In this document: positions 32,901 through 44,900 of the stretch, piece after piece | How the letters are laid out: every line of letters starts with the position of its first letter | Numbering within the stretch: position 1 is the first letter of the stretch | Origin: Telopea speciosissima | Taxonomy: Eukaryota; Streptophyta; Magnoliopsida; Proteales; Proteaceae | Length of the DNA stretch: 64,000 nt | Assembly (NCBI RefSeq): GCF_018873765.1 | Contig: NC_057925.1 | Location: 50,852,010-50,916,009, forward strand | Reading direction: 5' to 3' | Position numbers and translations under genes: made by a program | Notes under the pieces: generated by a model | Told to the model about the DNA's origin: nothing | Databases searched by the model: none | Seen by the model: only the letters and a program-made list of their open reading frames with translations

Positions 32901-35900
32901 TGTCTCCTGATAGTCAATTCCATATACTTGACTATATCCTTTGTAATGTAGTCCTAGATAGGTAGGAGACCTACTAGGAGCCAAACAAACCAGAATCTGT
33001 TGAGCTACTGGTTCGATGGGGCAGAATTGAGGTTTTAGGTCAATTTAGGGTTAGGGTTAGGGTAATGGGGATGTATAATATCGGACTTTCTTTTCTACCG
33101 GATGCCTCCCCGTCTCTCTCCCTGCCGGAGCTCCCTGCAAGACTGACCCCTCACTCCCTGGTTTGTCTCTTCTCCCTTGAGGCATGCCGTCTCCTTCCCC
33201 TGCTGTTTCCCCTCCTCCCTCTCCCCCTCCCCCCTCCTCTCATCCTCCATCGACTGTTTCTCTACCTGCTCCCCAACTTGCTCCCTGGTCCTCTCTGTTC
33301 TCCAATAGCTCCTCTGCTGGCTCTGATGGACTTCCTCTACGTTTTGTGGCCCCCTCTTCCATGGGATCCTCTAAAGTGGCTTTGTGCCCTGCTGATTTGC
33401 TTGTAGATGAAGCGCTGCTCTGGGAGAATTGCCTGGTTGGGAACTTCTTGGGCTCTCGACCACCCTTCCTTGTTGTCAAGACTTCTCTGTCTAAGCAATG
33501 GCGGCCACAGGGGACCTTGGACACCTTCTTGCTAGACAACGGATTTTTCATTTTCAAATTCTCCTCTCCTCTGGACAAGTCTCACGCCCCCGAACGTGGT
33601 CTCTGGCTTGTGGGGAAGAAGCCTATCTTCCTCCGTCAATGGCATAGACAATTGTAGTTTAGGAGAATGGACCTATCCACTATTCCTCTATGGATTTCGT
33701 TACCAAGACTGCCTCTTCACTTCTGGTGTACCGATGGGCTCAACTACGTTGGCTTTGTTCTAGGCAAACCTTTGTTTTCCGATGCGAGAACCAAGCGCAA
33801 GGATCGTTTGGCTTATGCGAGAATTTGTGTAGAAGTCTCTGTGCATGAGTCCCTCCCTGCCTTCATCACTATCCTTGAAGGAGACGACTACTCCTTTAAA
33901 CAAGAAGTTCATTACGATTGGAAGCCCCCCAATGCCTAGTATGCAATGTGTTTGGACACGATTCCCATCACTGTACTCCGGTAGGAAAGGATTCTGTTGA
34001 TGTTGTTCCCTCCGCCTCTGAAATCTCAGGTCCTGGGGTGGTTGCTGAAGAGAACGATGCTGTGAGAAACCCATTGAATACCGCTCACAATGGAGCTACC
34101 CCAGCTACTAAACGTGTCGTTGCAGAGACTGCTCATTGTCTTCCTCGGCACAGATCCCTCTCTCGAGGCAGGCCGAGAACCAGGTACTGGCACCGGAACT
34201 TTCAGCCTGTGGAGAAGTCTGCCAATCAGAACTCTAAGATCCTGTCGCTGTCGAAGCCCCAGTATGGAAGAGACCCACAGAATCGATTCAGTCTGCTGGA
34301 GAACTCTGACGATTTGGAGATCGTCTCTTACGCCGAAAGCCTCTTTTTGAGGTTATTCCTCGGAGCAGGTCAAGGATGACTGATGCTGCTACGGAAGATC
34401 TTTCCATTCCAAGCTCTAGTCGAGTCATCGAGCTCCTCTGCCCCCCCCCCCCGACGGAGACCCTTGCTTTGGGAAATCTCCCCTTGGACTCTGGTGTCTG
34501 CGCCTCAATCTCGACTTTAGCCTCTGCTGCCAAAGGAACCTTTTTGTCTTTGCCTGATGCAGCTACCTCTGTGGACCCCTCCACTTTACCTGTTGGCCCC
34601 TCTCCTGTCACTTTCAGTTCTCAAGTGGATACCCATCTACCTTAGACGGGTCCTTCCGTTTTAACCCATTTAACTTATCCCTCTTCTGCTGGGTCGGGCT
34701 CGGATCTCATTCCTAACCTGACTGTTTCATCTTCCCCTTCACCCGATATCCCCATTTCCACGCCTCTAACAGCTACCAGAAAACCTCATCCACCTCCTAT
34801 CACCTCTGTCTCCCCCCTCTATAGATCCTATAGGCGTCACCATCATAGCAAAACAAGGTCTCGCTCAGTCCTGTCTCAGCTCCTTGAGTCATCGATGCCC
34901 CTGCATCCTCTTCCCTCATGATTATTGGTACCATTTGGAATTCTCGAGGACTGAATTCTCCCTCGAAATAAGCTGTTGTTCGATCCCGCATTCGCTCCTC
35001 TCACTCCTACTTCTGCTGTCTTCTGAAAACTCATATCAAAGAGCAAAACTGTCTTAAAATTCTTTCCTCCAGTGCCCCTGGTTGGTCCTTGCTCTCCAAT
35101 TATTCCTCCCATCCCAATGGCAGAATTTGGATCATTTGGGATCCCACCAAAATTTCCATCTCCCTTTCTTTCTCCTTGTCTCAGTTCCTGCACACTTCCT
35201 TCTCGGATTGTCAAGGCTGTTTTTCCTTCTTCACTGTGGTCTATGCCCACAATTGCCATGTTCTTAGATCCTCTTTATGGACTGATCTTCGATCCATGGC
35301 CTCCCTCTCTGTGACCCATCCTTAGGGCTTGGGAGGTGACTTCAACGTCATCCGGTACAGCAATGAAAAGCAAGGTGAGGATCATGTGGATATGGATGTT
35401 GTGACCTCCTTCAATAAGTGTATTGATGATTTAAGGGCAAATGATCTCAGTTGGACTGGTTTTCCTCTTACTTGGTCCAACAAAAGAGCAGGTTCCAATC
35501 GTATTGCCTGTAAACTGGACAGAGTTCTTATTAATGAAGAGTGGCTGACCTCTTTCCCCTCTTCTCATGCTCATTTTGACAACCCGGGTATCTCTGATCA
35601 CTCTCCTATTTCCCTAACCATCCAACCTTCTCTTCATTTGGCCCTAAACCTTTCAAATACTTCGATATGTGGTCCTCTCACCCTTCATTTCTGCCCCTAG
35701 TTCTTGAAGCCTGGAACAAGCCTGTTTTTTCCTTCTCCAGTCCCCTTCTTGCTTTCTCAAAAAGACTCAAAAATGTCAAGGCTGCTCTCAAGGTTTGGAA
35801 CCTCAATACCTTTGGGAACATTACTCTCCAGGTGGCTGATTGCAAAGACAAGTTGGCTTCCATTCAGCTTCGGTTACAATCTGACTTACATAATGGCCCC

Positions 35901-38900
35901 CTTGCTGTAGAAGAGAAAGAGACTTCTATTGAGCTTTCTTCTTTGCTTGCTAGGGAAGAAAGTTTTCTTAAGCAAAAGTCTAGAATCAAGTGGCTGGATC
36001 TGGGTGACTTGAATACTGCCTACTTTCAACGGTCTGTGAAAGCAAGAGCCAATGCAAACTCTATTTCTCAGCTTTCTCGCCCGGATGGTTCTCTTGTCAC
36101 TTCAGTTGATGGCATCAAAGCCTTGGCTGTTCAACATTTTAAAGACTTATTCACCAGCCATCAGGTGAATCATTCTCCCATCCTTGACCACTTGCTCAAC
36201 AAGTTTGTTGCCCCAGAGCTGCATGCTTTTTTGTGTGCCATTCCAAATGAAGAGGAAATTGTAGCAGCAATACACTCCCTCAAGGTGAATGATGCTCCGG
36301 GCCCTGATGGTTTTAGCATGGGATTCATTTTAGCCTACTGAGATATCATCAAAATTGACCTCATTGCCGCCATTGAGAGGTTCTTCTTCAATCCCAATCA
36401 GATCAAGAGCATCAACCACACTTTTTTTTGTCTCATCCCTAAAAAGGAAGGGGCAAATGTCATGAATGACTTCAGGCCCATTGGCCTCTGCAACCTGCTT
36501 TACAAGTTTATAGCCAAGATTCTTGCTAGAAGACTAAAAGGTGTTGTGGACCCACTAGTCAGTGACAACCAATCTGCCTTTATTCCTGGAAGAAATATTG
36601 CGAACAACATCCTTTTGTGCAATGACATAATGAGAGGCTTTGACAAGAAAAACCATGCTCCTTCTATCCTTATGAAGATTGATATTCATAAGACCTTTAA
36701 CTCGCTCAGGTGGGATTTTATTGCTCAAGTCATGATCAAGATGGGGTTTCCTATGGTCTTTGTCAACTGGATTTCCTCTAACATCCCGTCCCCAATGTTC
36801 TCGGTTCTAGTTAATGGCAGCTTGGCAGGCTACTTTGGTGCTTCAGTGGGCATTCGTCAAGGCTGTCCTCTCTCCCCTTACTTATTTACCTTGGCTTTGG
36901 AAGTTCTTTTCAGAGATATCCAAATTAGCACTGATCAGATGCTTATCACTCCGATGGCCAAATATAAAGCTCTCAAGCTTACTCACTTAGCCTTTGCTGA
37001 TAAATTGATGTTTTTCTCTAAGGCCTCGATTACCTCGCTTGAGTCCATCATGCTCTGTCTCCAGCACTTCCATGAGCTCTCAGGTCTGTGCATCAATCCT
37101 GCCAAGTCCCTGCTATTCTTTGCGAGGGTTTCAGAGCTAGACAAATCAGCCTTCCTGGAGAAATCTGGCATTCTCAAAGGCCACCTTCCAGTCAAATACC
37201 TGGGCCTCCCTTTGATCCCGACAAGACTATCAGCTCACCACTGCAGCCCTATGCTTAATCTTATTAGGAAGAGGCTCCAGCTTTAGAAGTGCAAGCTTCT
37301 ATCCTATGCTGGCAGATTGGTCCTCATCAGATCAGTTCTGGAATCGTCTTATATATATTGGTCAGGCATCTTTGGGCTCCCTCAATCTGTTATTAAATCT
37401 CTGGAGTCCCTCATGGCCTCTTTTCTTTGGAAGGGCAATGAATCAGCTAGATTCCTTTATCCTATCAGTTGGGCAGCTGTGTGTCTCCCCAAAAAAGAAG
37501 GCGGTCTAGGCATTCATAAAACAAAAGAAGTGAATTCTGCAGGCATCATCAAGCTCATTTGGAAGATAGCCTCTAAGTAGAAAAGTATCTGGGTTGACTG
37601 GTTATATTCAGGTCTTCTTCGCCAGGACTCTATCTAGACTGCTTCAGCCTTATATGATGCCTCTTGGGTCTGGTGGAAGATCCTCGCTTGTCATCATCTG
37701 GTCCTCCAAGTCATTCGCTTCAGTATTGGTGATGGGCTTTTCTCCTACTTGTGGTTGGACCACTAACACCCCATGGGAATTCTTCTCCACTTGGTCACTC
37801 CAAGAACCATTTATGCTTCAGGTCTCAACAGGCTTTCCTTAGTGGCTGACATCATTGATCAAGCTGGCTGGGCTCCTCCCCCATCCTCATCCTCCTCCCT
37901 CGGTCTCATCTAAAATGAGCTGCATACCATTACCAAAAGGCCTACATCTAGAGGTGACTGTGTTACCTAGAAGACCAACAATTCTTGCTCCTTTTCAGCC
38001 AAGGCCGCCCGGAATCTCATCCGGCTGAATGGCCCTTTGGCCCCATGGCGCAAGCTTCTCTGGTTCAAGCATCACATCCCTCGTTACTGCTTCACCGCCT
38101 AGAGAATCTTCAACAATTGCCTCCCAACTCAGGCTTTCCTTTGCTCTAGACAGATCTTAGTCTCTCCTACTTGTTGTCTTTGTTGGAATAATATTGAAGA
38201 CTCGGATCATCTTTTCTTTGAATGCCCTACTGCTGCTGCCATCTGGAAAGGAATCTTGTCTAAGTGCTGGCCTTCCCGCAGAAGAATCCTCCTTTTCTCA
38301 AGGGAATGGATCTGGATTGACATGACCTTTGCTGGCCACTCTATTTGCGACTCAGTCGGCAAATTAGCTTTTTGTGCAACTCTCAACCACATTTGGATGG
38401 AGCGCAATATCAAGAAATGGACCTCCAACTCTCGCTCATAATCAGAAGATTTGGGATTCCATTTCCTTTGAAATTAAAGCAAAGTTATCGCTCACTCCTA
38501 CTTGTTCTAATACCCCAAGGAATAGACTCATTGTTGATTCCAGGGGCCTATCAAATGTTTCTTTTGTTGCTTCTGCTGGCCCCTAGCTAAGCTAGGGCCT
38601 AGCTTTTATTTTTCCTTCTTCCCTCGGGGCCCCCCGTTTCCCTTTCCCTTTTGGTAATGAAATTCTTATTCACCCAAAAAAAAAAAATGGGGATGTATCT
38701 TATATGGTAAAGCTAGGCAGGTGTAGAGGAGTCTAATGAAATAAGTTTTATAAGTTTTGGATGATTAGAAGTAGGTTAGATGTGTTTGGGCAGCAACTAG
38801 GGTTAGGGTTTTGAAAGGTGGAAGATGATGGAATCTAGGATTTATAATAACAAGAAATCAGGTGGTTGAATGGACTTAATATTTAGGTTGAGTATGAGCA

Positions 38901-41900
38901 GGGTGGAGGGGAATAAATGCTGAAAGTTACAACTAAATCAGATGGCTAAATTTGGAGTTATAGAGGTTTTCTAGTAGGGATAGGAGAGGAGTAAGTGTAA
39001 TTTCAGACAATCGACTGGGTGGATGGTAATGAAATTTGGATCGAATCTCTTAGGGTTTGAGGCAGATTTGATCAAATTTTAGCAGGTTCTAACGGTTAGA
39101 TTAGGCTGGGAAAAATTCCCATGAAAATCACCTTGCATGTGACCTTCTAGAAGGGAAGAAGAATAGTTGCAGTTTTAGGGTTCTAATGGATCTATAGGTT
39201 TAATGGTGGATGAGGAAGGTAATAAGGATTGAGTCTTGGCAATGGGGATCGATGGGGCTGGGTTTAGAGGATTAGGAGAAGATGGATAATGGCTAATAAT
39301 ATAAACTACTTACTTGGAGTTGTAGATCTTCAATGGCAGCAGTTTGAAGACAAGTAATAGGTCCTCCCGATCTACGAGATGCAAGGGGTCAACTGGAGAT
39401 CCACCAGTCCCTTCACCTTGATATAACTCACAAGGCAACACTCAATAGAGCAAAGCAGCAGCTATGGCAGCAAGCAAAAACTTTTTCATTAATCAAATTC
39501 GTATTCAATACTTTACCCCCTTATGTAAAAGACTCAAAATTAGACTCCTACACTAAAAAGGAAAGGCCTAACCCAATCCTTAACCTATTAGGTAACATAA
39601 ATTGACTAGAAAACTGAAATAGACTCAAAATAGAGTCCTAATCCAGCCCAACTAAACAATTAAAAGAAACTACTAAAATCACTTAAATTGAACCACTGGT
39701 TCAAACCAGCTTTGGACCGTTCAATTTAAAACATGAAAATAAAACTAAGTATAGGACTAAACATCTACTCCCGTATGCAACCTAATTACCCATATTTTAG
39801 GTCCATAAAAGTGGCCTATTACATAGAAAACCCATGAGCTCAGAGGCCTAACATGTATATATCCCAACCCTGGCTTATTCCTAATAAAAGAAGCCCAGTT
39901 TGGTGATAAATCTGCACCACTTTGGCTACCAACTATAATTGTCATGGCGCCGTCTAGGCAACCCAAGGCGTTGGAGAGGGTGAAAAAATAAGCTGGCACC
40001 AACTAGGCAACCAAGGTGCCTGGACGCCTTGACAACTATGCTACCAACCTGGCCTTATATCTTCCAATGGTGCCATCTGATTGATACTTGATTGAGTAAA
40101 CCCATTTGCAACCTACTTGATGTAGACATGAAGACCTACTTCTGCAGGAGGAAGGCCAACAAGAGAGGCCAAACCAGCAAAACCGCAGCCTAGTCTTGTT
40201 GATGTTTTTGTTGCTTTTATACTTAGTTTATTTTGATATCTTGTAATCTTGTTATGTTTTAATTTGCAATTGAACCATGATCCATATTGGTCCAATGTCG
40301 GTTCATTTAAGTCGTCTATTTTAATTAGCTATTAAGTACTTGGGTACACATCACTTAAAAGTCCACATTCCTATTTTCTAGACTTGAGTGAATGTGCTAT
40401 GTAATACTTAAAGTCTACATTGCTGTTTTCTAAACTTGAGTGAATGTGCTATGTAATTGAGTGAGTTGCGATTTCCAAATCCAACTCAAGGCAGCCTTTT
40501 GCTTTATAAATAAAACCATGTGCGGGCTCTCTCTCTTACCACGAATTTTAAAAACTCTAAAGAGCTGGTGCTGCAACCTGTTTTTCTTCAACTAGAAGAT
40601 CCTTGTGTGTGATCAAGGAGGAAGGGATTGGTGTTTAATCCGATCAACACCTTCCGATGAGAAGCCCGGGTGGATCTATCTTGTGTTCTTGATTTACTAC
40701 TACTGCTGGTTATTGGTTTATCATTATTAATCTCAGGTCTTAGCCATTAACAGGTAAACTTTATTCTGAAACTTTCTGCAACTAGAACTCCATCTTCTAG
40801 AAGTTCATATGCAGCACTTTATTTTTGAGATTAAGCAAACCAGCCATCTGATTTGACAGAAAATTTAACAAGAATCTCAAGAACCCTATAAGGGAAACTC
40901 ACTTCCAAGTTTAAGTCAATTCTGACCAGCGTATTGGCTGCTAGAGTAAAATCAATTTCTGATTTGCTGAACCTATTATTTTCATGTCTAAAAACCTGCA
41001 ATCTATCTTCAACCTCTGAACCCTAATTACAATAGTTAAATTACTATTTTATCCCTAATCCTATTGCTACTAGAAATCACTCATAAATGCTAATCTAACC
41101 ATTCGATTGAGGTCAGATTTTCAGCAAACCTTCCCATCCCTATTCCTTACACTCGACCTTAATTATAGTACCATCCAACCACCTGATTTTGTGCTATTTA
41201 TAAACTCGCTAATCTGAACCTTCCTTTGATTAAAGATTTTGTTATCGACTACTGATTTGAGCATTCAAATCAGTACTACATTAAGTGGTATCAAAGCATG
41301 GCAAAGAATGGTTCACTAAGACTTCCTAATCCACCTTATCCGATGGCAAGGGTTATTGAGATTTTCAACAGCTCTGTACTAAACTGAAGACTCTAAGTAA
41401 GAGGTTGTAGCAACTTGAGAATCACAGATCTACTCCTGCCCAAGACAGTAACTTGCCACCTGAAGGTGTGGGCAGATATCAGGTATAGTCCCCAGTACAT
41501 CGCCACAACCAGAGGAGCATAGTAAGGAAACAACCAAGGGTTCCTACGGTACAGCCTACCTTTGAGGACCATGTGAGATCTTATTTCAATGCTGAAAATG
41601 ATGTATCCTATCGATGCTCTAAATCTCTAACAACACACAAAAGGTCAAGCTCGAACTGAAGGAGTACAATGAGAAACATGATCCACAGGCATTTCACGAC
41701 TGGTTGGCATGCCTAGACGATTACTTTGATTGGTTCGAGTTATCTGAGTAAAGGAAGATGAAACTGGGTCGAACTACGCTAGTTGGGTCAACACGTGAAT
41801 GATGGAGGACTTATGAGAGGGATCTTGAAGACCAAGGTAAAGCACCAGTTACTTGGGAGGAAATGAAAGATCTGAGTGACAAATATCTACTACAACATTT

Positions 41901-44900
41901 CAGATCACAGTTACAGGATAAGTTGAATTCTCTTCGTCAAGGGAATTTAACTATGGCAAAGTACATAGAGTAGTCCCCGTGTAATGGCATTAAAGAGAAT
42001 GACATATACATATTATCTTGATCCATACTGGGATTGAGAGCTGACCTCAATAGAGGTATTGGTGTTACAGATGTCTCGAATGTTCGAGATTGCTATGAGA
42101 AAGCCATTCGTGCAGAGGAGTTGTTAGCACCTACAGGTAGAAGATTGGGTTTCAAGCTGGGGGAGAACACAAAAAATTTTACAGCAACTAAGCCTACTAC
42201 AACCGGCCCTTCATTTACCACAATTCCCACGCTGTATGACAAAAAGGGTAAGGAACCTATGGCCAACAACAATAAAGTGCACTGCTATCACTGTTAGAAG
42301 ATGAGACACTATGCCAAATTTTGTAAAAATCGTCAGAAAATAAATGTTGTTGCTGAAAAGGAGGATACTCCTCATGATGATGACCTTGACTTATACCCAT
42401 ATCCATTGGAAGAAGGTGATTTTGAGCGGATAATTATGAAGAGGCTGATGAGAATGAGGATGGATCCTATGATGACAATATGCACTCTAACACTCACACC
42501 TGAGAATAGAAGAAAATCCTAAAAAATTTGGGAATCTCACGGAAATCATAATCCCTGGTATGGTTAATACTTAGTTCCTTGTGACTTAGCACCATCAATA
42601 AACAAACTTTAAAATAGGGACAATGACAGCTTCATTTAAGGAATCTCCATGTTTCTTTGTTGGGCTTTTAGGAACATCTCTTCACTTTCATGGTTTACCA
42701 CAATCCGAGTGGAAACAACAATGTCATAATGAAGTCAAATATAAACTACTCAAATGTTTCATTCATTGAGTAACAAGTAGGAACCATAGATTTATATCCA
42801 TTTCCTTTTATCACTGTATTAAAGTTGTCAGAGAATTTCTGATTTGTTCCAAAAATTATAAAATCTTATATTTCAACCATCAATATTTATTTTTAATGAT
42901 ACACAAGTATATGCAACCTTGATAATTGAAATATAGGTATCTCCTTGCAGTTTCTTTCATTAATTAGAATTTCTGAAAGCATGTATAACAAAGAACAATG
43001 TCCAAAACAAAAACATGTATAAAATAGTATCTGAGTGGTAGTGTTTAGGTAAAAGTTGAGCCAAGGTTCTGATCAAAATATTTTCATACTTTTGACATGT
43101 GAATATAATAAGTATCTGATGTGACCAGATTCTAGAAAATTGAAGTTCTCCTGTCACACATATAGTCATATAATTTTTGGCACTATCAAACATCAGATGC
43201 TTCAGAGTGACTTGAATACCATTCTAAGTGTATAAATTCTACTGTAAAAACTGATAACAGAGATTAGAAAAACCAAAGACGTATTCCCTCGAATCTCAAA
43301 AATGAGTGCGTGTTTCCATTTTGGAGCTGACAAGATTCTAAAAAGGTGACCTACAGAAAATGTAAAGCTAAGAGCATCCAAATAAAACCAGATGTGGTTC
43401 CTGTGCAATTAATAACCCATACCAAGGTGTTGGTGCAGTTTTGGATCCACAACTTTAATTATTTCTGCAAGTGTACTCAACTGTGATTGGACACCAATGG
43501 AACTCACTGAGGTCTTGAAGTTTCCCCGCTGTTCAGAAAAAAAGTATTATGCGGAGTTCAGAAAAATGCAGAAAAGAAAACATAAACCCGACTGGCATAT
43601 ACAGTTAGCAAGAGAAAACAAAGAATCTCCCACATTACTTTGTATTTTCAAAATCCACAGCATCAAGAATCAATAGAAACAGGGTATATCAATCAGGTAG
43701 GTCAATGTGTCTGGACAGCCATCTTGACTATAAACATACCAACATGCCCTAATGTCAGGCAGGGTCCCTGACCATAGAAAGGATTGTACCAAAGGAAAAG
43801 AGGATGATAGACAGGATCAATGACAAACAAAGATTATAAATTCCCGCATCACCCAGGCTCTCTACTATAGCTGACTAATCCAGTTCCAGAGTTTTTTTTT
43901 TTACAGTGGTTCTCCAAAAAGATATAAAGAATTAGATTTTTAAATGTCAGGAAAGTAATAAGGTTTAGTGCAAGTATCTCAATTACCACAAATATGGAAA
44001 GAAAAAAAAATTGTCAACAAAAACAACTATGGCGTACATATGTGCCCCCAAAATCAATCTAATATAATACTTGAAATGATTACTCATAGCAACACTGATC
44101 TCTAGGGACAGACAATGTTAAAAGACTCTCATCGGCTGGCAAGCAGTGTCTTTGAATTGTGTTGACTGGTGAGAATCAAGCAAATGAACAATTCAGGCTG
44201 ATGTTTGAGGATGTCGTACCTGCTCTGTTTAAGGTGTTCAACTGTTTGGTCGTCAAACAGATATTACGTACGACTTTGCAACTGTAGTGATATGAATAAA
44301 AACAAACTTATAAAGAAATTGACTCCCAACTATTGAAGTACAGAATTTCAACACTTCTCTTGCTCAATTTTATAAGCCACAGAAACCTCACCAAATGGGA
44401 CATATACAGGACTATCAAGCCACACTCATAATTCAATCGATGATATTTGCCCTATCAACTCAACAATTCTGATTGATGGGAGGAGGGATGAATACCATTC
44501 TACGCATCAAATGTTCAAAGCACCAAAATGCATCTGCTTCATTTTGGAGAAGAATTACCATGGGAGAGCAGAGATCATTCATTCCTGCTCACAAAAAAAG
44601 ATAAAATCCAAAGTTGAATTTTGAAAACCACAACTATTTTGAAAATCATATAGTGCATTTTCTATGACCTGAGTACCTTGACAGTAACCAATGTCGGTGT
44701 CTATCCATGCATAAACGCAAAGAACATCCCAGAGCTTTGCCAAATTAGAATCATTCACGTAAAAGATAAGAGCTCGGTCTGTCCGAACCACATCCAAACC
44801 TATTCTCCAAAAATAATCTTTAAATCATATCAAGTAATAGAGAAAGTTGCTATAGAAACAATAACAACCAGAGAATACCAAATGTAATAAATAAATAAAC

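Larger units (their letters stand above)
33077..38685 (+). mobile_element. L1-type LINE, near full length, 13-bp target duplication
   Basis: This 5.6-kb non-LTR element contains ORF1, ORF2 and a terminal A-run (38676-38687). The exact repeat aatggggatgtat flanks it at 33064-33076 and 38686-38698. It is inserted in the solo Gypsy LTR, opposite in strand to the TBC-domain gene. Both reading frames are broken by stops and frame changes, so it is immobile now. Confidence 0.93.
32944..39919 (-). mobile_element. Gypsy-type solo LTR, interrupted by a LINE
   Basis: The two pieces 32944-33076 and 38686-39919 together make an LTR of about 1.35 kb on the minus strand. It starts tggtgcagatttatcacc and ends actacatta, the same ends as the Gypsy LTRs at 40118-41283 and 56708-58236. 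It is flanked by the 5-bp repeat ctttg at 32939-32943 and 39920-39924, inside Copia coding sequence. There is no internal Gypsy sequence, so it is a solo LTR left by recombination. Confidence 0.75.

Noticed and set aside
33036-33064. Telomere-like ttagggttagggttaggg run next to the LINE
   Set aside because: The unit does not match plant TTTAGGG throughout, is only about three repeats, and the same ccctaaccctaa words occur in the Gypsy LTR at 57.7 kb, so it is LTR sequence.
33240-35259. Minus-strand frames of about 100-127 residues across the LINE
   Set aside because: They are shadows of ORF1 and ORF2, which have clear plus-strand family motifs.
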